The notes below the pieces were generated by a model. It ran no database searches, had not been told where the DNA came from, and saw only the letters and a list, made by a program, of their open reading frames with translations. The position numbers were made by a program, and so were the translations under genes. Shown here one piece after another: positions 44,192 to 54,881 of a stretch of 64,000 bases of DNA. The stretch is from Aquimarina brevivitae (GTDB taxonomy: Bacteria > Bacteroidota > Bacteroidia > Flavobacteriales > Flavobacteriaceae), in assembly GCF_004216895.1 (NCBI RefSeq), contig NZ_SGXE01000003.1, positions 186,001 to 250,000 of the forward strand, written 5' to 3'. The first letter of the stretch is position 1, and every line of letters begins with the position of its first letter.

Positions 44192-44890
44192 TTATTTTAA
44201 TTTAAATTCTTGATACACGCTACTGCTACGATTCAGTGCTAATCTAAATCTAACCAAACAATAAACCGCCAATAATTGAAATATGGCATTCATTAACTCC
44301 CAATATATCCGTGGATGATGAAATTTATGTAAGGCTGTAGCGATATCGCATAATACAAAGGCCAAAATGGAAAAGAAAAACCATCGTGAAAAGGTATTGC
44401 TAGTTATTAAATATTGTAAAACAGCAACAGCAAAAAGAATGTAAACGTTTAAACAATAAATAATTGAAAAGTTTTTTAGATCACCAATATTCCCCTCAAT
44501 CGCATAATATACCTCTAAAATTATATATGTCCATACTGCTAAAAAAACAAAAAACAACACCATTTTTGTTTTACTCAGCCTTAGGTTTTTTATAAATACA
44601 AATACATAGAAATACAGTAAGATATAAGCTATGGTATAACTCAGCAGAACGTAAACAAAACTTTTTTCGATCTCCAAGAGCACAAAAACATCACCTGTAA
44701 AACACATAAAAAGTATGATTACAAATAGTGTATCTATTTTTTGTGTATTAAACCAATAGAGCATAAAAAACATGGGTACCATTGTTGGCTTTATGTACAA
44801 TTCGATTTCTTTCCAATCAAAAATTGCACTAGCCACACACAATAAGCCTCCTAACAATAATAAAACGTGTATTAATGTTCTTACCTGCAA
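44192..44890 (-). CDS. YhhN-family membrane protein (lysoplasmalogenase-like)
   Basis: Integral membrane protein of 232 residues with about eight hydrophobic helices. It fits the YhhN/TMEM86 family: the KP-x-M stretch YIKPTMVPMFFML (K34-P35), the GD pair at G66-D67 (FTGDVFVLL), and a second acidic site at C181-D182 in FSILAFVLCDIATALHKF, corresponding to the family SD-x-x-LAxxKF motif. Family members hydrolyse the vinyl-ether bond of lysoplasmalogens. Plasmalogens are not typical of aerobic Flavobacteriia, so the substrate here is uncertain. It lies 28 bp after ligA on the same strand. Confidence 0.65.
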   Translation of the reverse strand: MQVRTLIHVLLLLGGLLCVASAIFDWKEIELYIKPTMVPMFFMLYWFNTQKIDTLFVIILFMCFTGDVFVLLEIEKSFVYVLLSYTIAYILLYFYVFVFIKNLRLSKTKMVLFFVFLAVWTYIILEVYYAIEGNIGDLKNFSIIYCLNVYILFAVAVLQYLITSNTFSRWFFFSILAFVLCDIATALHKFHHPRIYWELMNAIFQLLAVYCLVRFRLALNRSSSVYQEFKLK

Positions 44891-44918
44891 GTAGTTATTG
44901 ATTAATCCTTATTAAATT

Positions 44919-46946
<2,028 letters not shown>

Positions 46947-47537
46947 TTAAGTCCTATTTTTCTTTAGCCATTTTGGAACCGGAGTCGGTTCGTAATCTTT
47001 CATACGTTGTATTAATATCTCTACATCATTCTCGACAAGTAAAAGCTGTAAGTTTTCTTCTTTTAAAAATCCTTTTTCAACCATTTTTTGGAGCATTTCA
47101 ATCAAGTCGTCGTAAAAGCCATTACTATTCAACAATCCAATGGGTTTTTGGTGCAGCCCTAGTTGTGCCCAAGTGATGATCTCAAACAACTCTTCCAACG
47201 TTCCAAAGCCTCCTGGCAAGGTAATAAATCCATCACTAAGTTCTTGCATTTTTAGTTTGCGTTGATGCATATTAGTAGTAGTGATAAGTTCTGTAAGCCC
47301 AAGATGAACTACTTCTTTTACTTTTAAAAATTCAGGTATAATCCCTATAACTTTACCACCGTGGTCAAGTGCCTGTTGTGCAACCTGACCCATAACACCT
47401 ATTTTAGCAGCACCATACACCAGAGTGATTTCTTGGTTAGCTAATGTGGCACCTAATTGTATTGCATCTGCCGTGATCTGTGGATCATTACCTTCACTAC
47501 TCCCACAAAAAACACAAATCCGTTTCAAAACTTTCAT
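46947..47537 (-). CDS. LOG-family protein (putative nucleoside 5'-monophosphate phosphoribohydrolase)
   Basis: Rossmann-like protein of 196 residues in the TIGR00730/LOG family, whose members cleave cytokinin riboside 5'-monophosphates or other nucleotides to ribose-5-phosphate and base. The motif PGGFGTLEELFEIITWAQLG (about 107-126), with the catalytic E in GTLEE, and the CVFCGSSEGNDP start are diagnostic. The true substrate in Bacteroidota is uncertain. It lies 10 bp after prmC and 30 bp before ligA. Confidence 0.9.
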   Translation of the reverse strand: MKVLKRICVFCGSSEGNDPQITADAIQLGATLANQEITLVYGAAKIGVMGQVAQQALDHGGKVIGIIPEFLKVKEVVHLGLTELITTTNMHQRKLKMQELSDGFITLPGGFGTLEELFEIITWAQLGLHQKPIGLLNSNGFYDDLIEMLQKMVEKGFLKEENLQLLLVENDVEILIQRMKDYEPTPVPKWLKKNRT

Positions 47538-47547
47538 CTTTAATAAA

Positions 47548-48393
47548 TTAAAAGGTTGCTTTAATAAACCGATGATTACCGAACATATCTTTTCTTAAAA
47601 CCACATTCGAAAACCCTTTCTCAAGAATCATTTGTCTTGTCACTTCACCTAAGTATTGATTAATTTCAAAATATAGTGCCCCCGACGGTTTAAGTGATGA
47701 TTTTGCCAAGTTGGTTATCTTTTCATAAAAAATCAACGGTGTATCGTCATCTACAAAGAGCGCTTGATGCGGTTCATAATTGAGTACATTAGCTTTAATT
47801 TCACTTTTCTCTAAATTTCGAACATAGGGTGGATTAGATACTATAATATCAAATTGATCTTGCAATGTATCTAACGCTAAAATATCCTCGTTTAAAAATG
47901 TAATATTGGCCCTGTTAGCCTTAGCATTTTGTTCCGCTAACGCCAAAGATTCTTTAGAAATATCAATTGCATACACCTCAGATAAGATTAATTGTAATTG
48001 CAGCGCTATGGCAATACAACCACTTCCTGTACCAATATCTAAAATTTTTATTTTTTTATCATTTTCACTATCGTTGACAATCCATTCTACCAGCTCTTCG
48101 GTTTCAGGCCTTGGAATTAATACGGACTCATTTACTGCTAGTGAATACCCATAGAAATTAGTGTGACCTATAATATATTGTATCGGTACAAAATCTAGTA
48201 GTGCTTCAGTTGCCTTTTTAAAACTGCTAATAGCTTCGGCTTCAATTGTATCCTCTAGTCGAATTGCTACGTTAGCTCTTGATAACCCTAGGTAAAAATC
48301 ACTTAACCAGTAGAAAAAAGCGAGTGTTTCTTCCTTTCCATATATTGGTTGAAGACTATCAATAAATTGGGATCTTAATTCTTTTAGTTTCAA
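47548..48393 (-). CDS. prmC: Peptide chain release factor N5-glutamine methyltransferase
   Basis: Methylates the GGQ glutamine of release factors RF1 and RF2. It is 281 residues. The diagnostic NPPY motif appears in IIVSNPPYVRNLEKSE (about residues 187-203). Methyltransferase motif I is ILDIGTGSGCIAIAL, and an N-terminal helical domain includes VPIQYIIGHTNFYGYSLAVNESVLIPRPETEELVEW. It is 6 bp from the upstream GNAT gene, 10 bp from LOG. Confidence 0.96.
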   Translation of the reverse strand: MKLKELRSQFIDSLQPIYGKEETLAFFYWLSDFYLGLSRANVAIRLEDTIEAEAISSFKKATEALLDFVPIQYIIGHTNFYGYSLAVNESVLIPRPETEELVEWIVNDSENDKKIKILDIGTGSGCIAIALQLQLILSEVYAIDISKESLALAEQNAKANRANITFLNEDILALDTLQDQFDIIVSNPPYVRNLEKSEIKANVLNYEPHQALFVDDDTPLIFYEKITNLAKSSLKPSGALYFEINQYLGEVTRQMILEKGFSNVVLRKDMFGNHRFIKATF

Positions 48394-48399
48394 GTATCT

Positions 48400-48885
48400 C
48401 TATAATTCTTTAATCATCCATTCTTGGCAGCTGTAATGCCCTGTATTACCTATAGGTGCAGGAAGTGATGAAAATCCTAATTTTCTATATAATTTTCTGG
48501 CTGCCTCCATGTAAGGCATGGTCTCTAAATAACATTTTTGATAGTTTTGCTCAGCTGCAAAGGCGATGCATTTTTCAATAACAGATTTCCCTAAACCCTT
48601 ACCCCGTATTTCACTTAAGAAATACATTTTTTGTAACTCGCATATGGTCTCTTCCTCTCCGATCAATGGAGCAATACCTCCTCCACCATAGATTTCTTCA
48701 CCTTTAGCAACTACATAATAAATACAACGGTTTTTATCATAGGTTTCATACATACAATCCAAAGATACATCTTCGTAAGCTGTACCTACTTTGGGGACGC
48801 CCATTTCGATGAGTACATTTCGGATCACAGCAGCTATTTTTTCATCATCTTCAGGTTGAATAGGCCTAACTTTGAACTCTGACAT
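48400..48885 (-). CDS. GNAT-family N-acetyltransferase
   Basis: Acetyltransferase of 161 residues. The acetyl-CoA loop is LSEIRGKGLGKSVIEKCIAFA (about residues 92-112), with the RGxGxG/A motif clear; it starts with FKVRPIQPEDDEKIA, and the C-terminal part has CYLETMPYMEAARKLYRKLGF. The acceptor substrate is unknown. It heads the prmC-LOG-ligA transcript and faces the ribD cluster across a 357-bp divergent spacer. Confidence 0.85.
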   Translation of the reverse strand: MSEFKVRPIQPEDDEKIAAVIRNVLIEMGVPKVGTAYEDVSLDCMYETYDKNRCIYYVVAKGEEIYGGGGIAPLIGEEETICELQKMYFLSEIRGKGLGKSVIEKCIAFAAEQNYQKCYLETMPYMEAARKLYRKLGFSSLPAPIGNTGHYSCQEWMIKEL

Positions 48886-49242
48886 TATATTATTTTTTTA
48901 GCTATTCTTTTCATTTTACCGTGAACTATAATAAGAACCCAAACCTTATTATTAGTTCATCAGAAATAGTATTTTTGAGCATTAAATTGTGACTATTGAT
49001 CTTTAAACCTAAGGTATTAAAGACTGGTCCAAGTTACAGTAATAGTTAAAAGCAAACAATTAGTAAATTAAAATAATATCAACAGTAGTTTGATTTTGAA
49101 TTAAGGCTAACTCTTGGTGTTATTTTTTGCTAAAATCGTTTTAAATGAGGCTTTAGCCTTTGGTAGAAAAGGATTAAAAAAGTACTAAAACAATAGTTTT
49201 TAACAGTAAATAAAAGCTACGATAATATCATATAATTTTATT
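48886..49242. other. Intergenic region GNAT-ribD
   Basis: A 357-bp AT-rich divergent spacer that should contain promoters for both directions. A short palindrome AGGCT-TT-AGCCT lies at 49148-49159, and an AAGGCTAA/TTTAGCCTT pair spans 49103-49160. No flavin riboswitch (FMN element) was recognised before ribD, and no RNA gene or repeat. Confidence 0.4.
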
Positions 49243-50289
49243 TTGAATACGCACAACTACTACATGAAACGCTGCATTGAACTTGCCCGTTTGGGTTTAG
49301 GATCTACCTACCCCAATCCAATGGTTGGTAGTGTAATTGTATACGATAATAAAATCATTGGAGAAGGTTGGCACGATAAGTCAGGCAATCCACATGCAGA
49401 AGTTAATGCTATCAATGCAGTAGACGACAAAAAGTTACTTAAAAAAGCTACTATATATGTAAGTTTAGAACCCTGTAGCCATTATGGAAAAACACCTCCA
49501 TGCAGTGATTTAATTATTGAGAAAGGGATTAAGAAAGTAGTTATCGGCACCGTTGATCCTAATAAACAAGTAGCTGGCAAGGGAATTCAAAAATTATTGA
49601 ACGCTGGCTGTAAAGTGGTTGTGGGCGTGGAAGAAGATGCATGTTTAGAAATTAACAAACGCTTTTTTACCTACCATCAGAAAAAAAGACCTTTTATAAT
49701 TCTCAAGTGGGCGGAATCCATCGATGGTTTTATTGCTCCCAATCAAAAAGACGAAAGAGCCCCGGTTTGGATTTCAAATTTATATTCACGTCAATTGACA
49801 CATAAATGGAGAACCGAAGAGCAAGCAATTCTGGTCGGTGGCAATACAGTTTTAGCAGACAATCCTTCTTTAACAAGCAGAACTTGGCAAGGCAACAATC
49901 CGCTAAGAGTGGTTATCGGCTCTAAAGCTAAGCTCCCAGAAGGAAGCGCTGTACTAAATACAGAGGCTACTACTCTTATTTTTTCGACTGACGACGCTAT
50001 AAATATAGACCAACTAGCTAACCACGAAATTATATCGCTTAACCCAAATGAAAACACCATTAAACAAGTGTTAAGCCATTTGTACGACAAGCATATACAA
50101 TCTCTTATTATTGAAGGAGGACTGCATACGCTATCACAATTTATCAATCAAAATTTATGGGACGAAGCTCGCATATTTATCGGAAGCAAAATGCTTTTAT
50201 CTGGAGTAAAAGCACCCAATATAAAAGGAAAAGTGAAACAAGAAAAACCTGTGCTTAACGACACCTTAAAAATACTCTTCAATGATTAA
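49243..50289 (+). CDS. ribD: Bifunctional diaminohydroxyphosphoribosylaminopyrimidine deaminase / 5-amino-6-(5-phosphoribosylamino)uracil reductase
   Basis: Second and third steps of riboflavin synthesis. It is 348 residues. The N-terminal deaminase (about 1-145) has the zinc site H51-A-E53 and PCSHYGKTPPC. The C-terminal reductase (about 147-345) has RPFIILKWAESIDGFI and the nucleotide-binding region SLIIEGGLHTLSQF. The start is TTG at 49243, which gives the residues expected by the family before MKRCIELA; the ATG at 49264 would remove them. It overlaps the HAD gene by 8 bp. Confidence 0.95.
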   Translation: MNTHNYYMKRCIELARLGLGSTYPNPMVGSVIVYDNKIIGEGWHDKSGNPHAEVNAINAVDDKKLLKKATIYVSLEPCSHYGKTPPCSDLIIEKGIKKVVIGTVDPNKQVAGKGIQKLLNAGCKVVVGVEEDACLEINKRFFTYHQKKRPFIILKWAESIDGFIAPNQKDERAPVWISNLYSRQLTHKWRTEEQAILVGGNTVLADNPSLTSRTWQGNNPLRVVIGSKAKLPEGSAVLNTEATTLIFSTDDAINIDQLANHEIISLNPNENTIKQVLSHLYDKHIQSLIIEGGLHTLSQFINQNLWDEARIFIGSKMLLSGVKAPNIKGKVKQEKPVLNDTLKILFND

Positions 50290-50890
50290 ATCAATTATTT
50301 TTGACTTTGGTGATGTTTTTATAAATCTTGATAAAAAAGCTACTGCTAATTTATTAAACACGGAATTATTAAAAAATCGAGATGTTGATATTGAAGAGAT
50401 TAACAAGACATACGAAGTTGGAAAACTAACCACTGAGGCGTTTCTCAATTTTTATAGCGATATTTTTACCGAAACCACCAGAGCAGATCTTAAAAATGCC
50501 TGGAACGCTATACTCCAAGATTTCCCCACTTATCGATTGGAATTCATAAAAAAATTAAAAACAGAATACGACTTTAAGCTCATATTACTCAGCAACACCA
50601 ATGCGCTGCATATTGAATGGATTAAAAACAAAGTACCCTTCTATGAAGAATTCAAAAGCTGTTTTGATGCCTTCTACCTTTCGCATGAAATACATCTAAG
50701 AAAGCCTGATACCGAAATCTTTGATTTTGTTCTACAAGAAAATAGTCTAGAACCTCAGGAAACCTTATTCATTGACGATACTAAAGCCAATACGGATACA
50801 GCAAAAGCTCTTGGCATACACGTATGGAATAATAACCCAGAGAAAGAAGATGTTATTGATCTTTTTCGACATAAAAAAGAATTATTTTGA
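50282..50890 (+). CDS. HAD-superfamily hydrolase (YihX-like)
   Basis: Small phosphatase-type HAD protein, 202 residues. The nucleophile motif I is IIFDFGDVFINLD (D8), motif II is ILLSNTNALH (around 99), motif III-IV is RKPDTEIFDFV and ETLFIDDTKANTDTAKALG with the acidic DD pair. The cap resembles class I (HAD-IA). The phosphorylated substrate is unknown; proximity to ribD makes a role as the riboflavin-pathway phosphatase conceivable but unproven. It starts inside the end of ribD and its stop overlaps the next start. Confidence 0.85.
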   Translation: MIKSIIFDFGDVFINLDKKATANLLNTELLKNRDVDIEEINKTYEVGKLTTEAFLNFYSDIFTETTRADLKNAWNAILQDFPTYRLEFIKKLKTEYDFKLILLSNTNALHIEWIKNKVPFYEEFKSCFDAFYLSHEIHLRKPDTEIFDFVLQENSLEPQETLFIDDTKANTDTAKALGIHVWNNNPEKEDVIDLFRHKKELF

Positions 50891-51762
50891 TCTACCTATT
50901 ACTTAGTATTTTATCATCAACTATCATATTTATTATCTTCAAGCTTTTTTCGAGATTTGAAGTCAATAGATTCCAGGCGATAATAGTCAATTATTTTACA
51001 GCTACTACCTGTGGCTTTCTATCTTATCATGGAAATACAGCTATCGCTGCAATACCTAATCAAGCCTGGTTTGTAGGCGCTTTAGCATTAGGAATTGTCT
51101 TTATTACCATCTTTAACCTAATGGCTATCACTACCCAAAAAGGTGGATTATCCGTCGCTGCTGTAGCTACTAAAATGAGTGTGGCCATACCCGTTATTTT
51201 TGGAATCATACTGTACAATGAAAGTACTGAAGTGTTTAAGATCATTGGAATTCTAATCGCAATCCTAGCCGTATATCTAACTGCGATGAAAAAAACTACT
51301 GGCATGGCTATTAGCCCTAAGAATTTGGTCTATCCAGCCTTAGTTTTTTTAGGAAGTGGTTTAATAGATACCACCCTAAAATACATTGAAAATAATCTGG
51401 TAAGTCAAGCAGATATTCCGCTTTTTTCAGCTACAATTTTCTTTTTTGCTGCTCTTACCGGAGTTTTACTAATAATCGTAAAGGTATTTTCTCAAAAAAT
51501 AGCAATCAACTACAGAAACATCATTGCCGGTATAGCGCTTGGAATACCAAACTATTACTCCATCTATTTTTTAATTAAAGCCTTGCGCCACACTAATTTT
51601 GACAGCTCTTCAATATTTCCAATTAACAATGTTGGAATTTTAATAGTATCAACCTTAGTAGGACTAATTTTCTTCAAAGAGAAGCTTACACAAAAAAACT
51701 GGATTGGACTTGGATTAGCTATAATTAGTATTATATTAATCAGCTTTACAACTCAAAATTAA
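50887..51762 (+). CDS. EamA-family (DMT) transporter
   Basis: Integral membrane protein of 291 residues with about ten transmembrane helices; two EamA repeats of five helices each are suggested (for example IYLLLSILSSTIIFIIFKLF and FLGSGLIDTTLKYIENN). It is likely a metabolite/drug exporter or permease. The start is TTG at 50887, overlapping the HAD stop by 4 bp (TTGA). The substrate is unknown. No riboflavin-transport evidence is present beyond its operon location. Confidence 0.8.
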   Translation: MIYLLLSILSSTIIFIIFKLFSRFEVNRFQAIIVNYFTATTCGFLSYHGNTAIAAIPNQAWFVGALALGIVFITIFNLMAITTQKGGLSVAAVATKMSVAIPVIFGIILYNESTEVFKIIGILIAILAVYLTAMKKTTGMAISPKNLVYPALVFLGSGLIDTTLKYIENNLVSQADIPLFSATIFFFAALTGVLLIIVKVFSQKIAINYRNIIAGIALGIPNYYSIYFLIKALRHTNFDSSSIFPINNVGILIVSTLVGLIFFKEKLTQKNWIGLGLAIISIILISFTTQN

Positions 51763-51770
51763 TTTGTTTT

Positions 51771-52382
51771 TTGGAGATAGACGATACATATAAAACAATT
51801 ACCAAACCTGGAAAAGAAGCACTTTTCAAAGACAAAAACAGTAAGTTTTATGGCTATGCTTTTCCAATTTCCAACGAGGAGGAAGCCAAACAACATATTG
51901 AAGCCTTAAAAAAACAACACCATTCCGCCAGGCATTGGTGCTATGCGTGGCGAATCGGCGAATCCGATCCTATTTATAGAGCAAACGATGATGGCGAGCC
52001 CTCTAATTCTGCAGGGCAACCAATCTATGGCCAATTGTTATCCAAGGAAGTCACCAACATCCTGGTTGTTGTGGTTCGCTACTTTGGCGGTGTAAAATTA
52101 GGGGTCGGTGGATTGATCAACGCCTATAAAACCGCAGCACAGTGGGCTTTGGAATCTTCAAAAATCGTTAAAAAAACTATTGATGTTACGTTTTTACTAT
52201 CTTTTGAATACAAAGACATGAACAATGTTATGCGTATTATCAAAGAGCATCAATTAGACATTAAAGACCAAGATTTACATCTTACTTGTAAAATATTGTT
52301 AAGTGTAAGAAAAAGTGAGGCACACAAAATAAAAGACTTTTTTTCTTCGTTATATGAAGTGAAGGTTGCAATAATAGATTAA
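51771..52382 (+). CDS. yigZ: YigZ/IMPACT-family protein
   Basis: Protein of 203 residues related to YigZ and eukaryotic IMPACT. The signature HHSARHWCYAWRIG (about 51-64) is followed by DDGEPSNSAGQPIYGQLL and VVVVRYFGGVKLGVGGLINAYK; the C-terminal domain resembles EF-G domain IV-like/DUF1949. A role in translation or stress is proposed for the family but not settled. The start is TTG at 51771, 9 bp after the transporter. Stop codons overlap the convergent thioesterase gene by 4 bp. Confidence 0.92.
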   Translation: MEIDDTYKTITKPGKEALFKDKNSKFYGYAFPISNEEEAKQHIEALKKQHHSARHWCYAWRIGESDPIYRANDDGEPSNSAGQPIYGQLLSKEVTNILVVVVRYFGGVKLGVGGLINAYKTAAQWALESSKIVKKTIDVTFLLSFEYKDMNNVMRIIKEHQLDIKDQDLHLTCKILLSVRKSEAHKIKDFFSSLYEVKVAIID

Positions 52383-52786
52383 GTATTATTTGCAATTTTT
52401 TCTAAAAGATATTTAGGGCAAACAATTGGTTTTCTAGTTTTACTATTTACAAACACTAAAGTAGTTGAAGCTTCTGTTAATAACTCTTGTTGCTGATTAT
52501 AAATTTCATAGTCAAAAACGATTTTAACCGTAGGAATATTCCTAAGGGAAGTTTTAACAGTCAATTCATCGTCAAAGAATGCAGATTTCTTAAATTTAAG
52601 GTCTAAAGTAAATATAGGAAGCATTATACCGCTTTCTTCCATTGACTTATAAGAGATGCCTAATTTAGACAGCCAATCAATTCTGGCTAACTCCAGATAT
52701 TGCGCGTAATTACCGTGATGGACGATCCCCATTTGATCGGTTTCTGAGTATCTGACTTTTAATGAAGTAAGTGAAGTTATAGGCAT
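52379..52786 (-). CDS. YbgC-like acyl-CoA thioesterase
   Basis: Hotdog-fold thioesterase, 135 residues. The motif RYSETDQMGIVHHGNYAQYLELARIDWL (about 13-40) is the YbgC/4HBT catalytic pattern with Asp16 and His. Family members hydrolyse acyl-CoA or act with the Tol-Pal envelope system in proteobacteria; the Bacteroidota role is unknown. It is convergent with yigZ and divergent from dnaA. Confidence 0.87.
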   Translation of the reverse strand: MPITSLTSLKVRYSETDQMGIVHHGNYAQYLELARIDWLSKLGISYKSMEESGIMLPIFTLDLKFKKSAFFDDELTVKTSLRNIPTVKIVFDYEIYNQQQELLTEASTTLVFVNSKTRKPIVCPKYLLEKIANNT

Positions 52787-52927
52787 TTTAACAGTTAAAA
52801 AATTAAAGTAATGAAGCTTGGTTTAAATTTAAATGATAATGCGAAAAAAATAATTAAAATTCAACCCTTGTTTCGTTTTTTTTTTACATTTTTTGTTCAC
52901 ATATTTGTCCAGCAAAAAGCAAGGGAG

Positions 52928-52953
52928 TTTTCAACACAATTCCATTTTCAACC
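52928..52953 (+). promoter_or_regulatory. Two TTTTCAAC(A/C) repeats before dnaA
   Basis: TTTTCAACA (52928-52936) and TTTTCAACC (52945-52953) occur with a 17-bp period, 30-55 bp before the dnaA ATG. They loosely resemble DnaA boxes and might serve autoregulation; the match to TTATCCACA is poor. No box cluster typical of oriC is present. Confidence 0.25.
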
Positions 52954-52982
52954 AAATTAAAAACTATAATCTAACCGTAAGA

Positions 52983-54410
52983 ATGAATAGAACTGCTCAA
53001 TCAGTTTGGGATAATTGTTTGTCTTTTATTGAGGACAATATTACACCACAAGCTTACAAAACCTGGTTTGAACCCATTAAGGCTGTTAAGCTAACTGATA
53101 ACGCATTGAGCATACAAGTTCCTAGCAAATTTTTTTATGAGTGGTTGGAAGAACATTACGTTAACCTGTTAAAAGTATCACTAACCAGAGAGCTTGGTGA
53201 AAAAGCAAAGCTGGTTTACGTAATTAAAATGGAAAACACTTACGGAAACAAACAACCCTTTACTGAAAAAATACCAAGTTCTAATCGAACGGCCGTAAGC
53301 TCACAAGAAGTGGATGTACCTATAAAAAGTAAAAATCCAGAGCTAAAAAATCCGTTTGTAATTCCTGGGATCCGAAATGTCAAAATTGAATCACAACTTA
53401 ATCCAAGTTATAATTTTGAAAATTTCTTAGAGGGAGATTCGAACCGCCTTGCAAGGTCTGCAGGACTCGCTGTCGCTAATAAACCAGGTGGAACTTCTTT
53501 TAACCCGCTACTAATTTTTGGAGGTGTAGGCTTAGGCAAAACCCATTTAGCGCACGCTATAGGAGTAAACATCAAAGATAATTACCCCGAAAAAACAGTC
53601 TTATATATCTCCGCAGAAAAGTTTACACAACAATATATAGATTCTGTAAAGAAAAATAATAGAAATGATTTTATTCATTTCTATCAAATCATAGATGTTT
53701 TAATCGTAGATGACATTCAATTATTATCTGGTAAAGCAGGTACACAGGATGTTTTCTTCCATATTTTTAACCATTTACACCAAAACGGCAAGCAAGTTAT
53801 CTTAACCAGTGACAAAGCGCCTGTAGATATGCAGGATATAGAACAACGTTTGTTATCGCGATTTAAATGGGGATTATCTGCTGAACTACATCAACCCGAT
53901 TTCGAAACAAGAATTTCAATCATCCGAAATAAATTATACCGAGACGGAGTTGAGATGCCTGAAGAAATCGTAGAATTCTTAGCTAATAATATCAAAACCA
54001 ACATCCGCGAATTAGAAGGAGCAATTATTTCCTTAATCGCACATTCTTCTTTTAACAAAAAGGATATTACTATTGATTTAGCTAAAGCCATCGTTGAAAA
54101 TTATGTAAAAAACACCAAACGCGAGGTTTCCATCGACTATATCCAAAAAGTTGTAAGTGACTATTTTCAAATGGATATAGAAACGCTGCAATCCAAAACC
54201 AGAAAGCGACATATTGTACAAGCAAGGCAGCTCGCCATGTTTTTTGCAAAAAAACTAACCAAAGCCTCATTAGCAAGTATCGGTACTCAAATAGGCAAAC
54301 GTGACCACGCTACAGTATTACACGCTTGTAAAACAGTAGACAACCTGTCCTCTACAGACAAGCAATTCAGAAAATACGTTGAAGATTTAGGCAAAAAGCT
54401 TACCTTATAA
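52983..54410 (+). CDS. dnaA: Chromosomal replication initiator protein DnaA
   Basis: AAA+ initiator of chromosome replication, 475 residues. The frame continues upstream to 52893, but the conserved N terminus TAQSVWDNCLSFIEDNI fits the ATG at 52983. Domain I is 1-80, a linker, then the AAA+ core with Walker A GGVGLGKT at 180-187, Walker B VLIVDDIQLL and sensor R-finger EQRLLSRFKWG. Domain IV has the DnaA signature IGKRDHATVLHACKTV. The LMW phosphatase gene follows after 3 bp. Confidence 0.97.
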   Translation: MNRTAQSVWDNCLSFIEDNITPQAYKTWFEPIKAVKLTDNALSIQVPSKFFYEWLEEHYVNLLKVSLTRELGEKAKLVYVIKMENTYGNKQPFTEKIPSSNRTAVSSQEVDVPIKSKNPELKNPFVIPGIRNVKIESQLNPSYNFENFLEGDSNRLARSAGLAVANKPGGTSFNPLLIFGGVGLGKTHLAHAIGVNIKDNYPEKTVLYISAEKFTQQYIDSVKKNNRNDFIHFYQIIDVLIVDDIQLLSGKAGTQDVFFHIFNHLHQNGKQVILTSDKAPVDMQDIEQRLLSRFKWGLSAELHQPDFETRISIIRNKLYRDGVEMPEEIVEFLANNIKTNIRELEGAIISLIAHSSFNKKDITIDLAKAIVENYVKNTKREVSIDYIQKVVSDYFQMDIETLQSKTRKRHIVQARQLAMFFAKKLTKASLASIGTQIGKRDHATVLHACKTVDNLSSTDKQFRKYVEDLGKKLTL

Positions 54411-54413
54411 GCT

Positions 54414-54881
54414 ATGAAAACTAAAATTTTAATGGTCTGCCTAGGTAACATTTGTAGATCACCTTTGGCAGAAGGCATATTACAATCTAAATTAGATCCA
54501 ACAAAATTTCAAGTAGACTCCTGCGGAACAGCAAGCTATCATATCGGCAATACACCGGACCCAAGATCAATTGAAGTAGCTAAAAAAAATGGAATCGATA
54601 TTAGTTCACAACGTGCTGATCAGTTTAAGGTTAGTTACTTTGACAACTACGACCGCATTTATGTTATGGATGAATCCAATTACAACAATGTCATTGCGTT
54701 AGCCAAGAACCAACAGCACATAAATAAGGTTAAGTTAATTCTTCAAGAAATTCAACCAGATAGCGTATTAGAAGTTCCTGACCCATACTATGGAGGCGCA
54801 GATGGATTTGATAACGTATATCAACTATTAGATAACGCTTGCACCACTATTGCTACCCAATTAAAGCAGAATTCCAAATAA
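54414..54881 (+). CDS. Low-molecular-weight protein-tyrosine phosphatase
   Basis: LMW phosphatase fold, 155 residues. The P-loop CX5R is CLGNICRS with C9 and R15, and the general acid is in the family motif EVPDPYYGG (D near 121). In bacteria this family regulates exopolysaccharide tyrosine kinases or stress resistance; neither partner is adjacent. It starts 3 bp after dnaA and may be co-transcribed with it. Confidence 0.93.
   Translation: MKTKILMVCLGNICRSPLAEGILQSKLDPTKFQVDSCGTASYHIGNTPDPRSIEVAKKNGIDISSQRADQFKVSYFDNYDRIYVMDESNYNNVIALAKNQQHINKVKLILQEIQPDSVLEVPDPYYGGADGFDNVYQLLDNACTTIATQLKQNSK

Noticed and set aside
48886..49242. FMN riboswitch upstream of ribD
   Set aside because: The conserved FMN-element segments were not found, and the leader is simple AT-rich sequence.
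52893..52982. Longer N terminus for dnaA
   Set aside because: It covers the promoter-like and repeat region; the DnaA domain I starts at the ATG at 52983.
52787..52982. oriC next to dnaA
   Set aside because: No cluster of DnaA boxes and no AT-rich unwinding repeats with boxes; only two poor matches.
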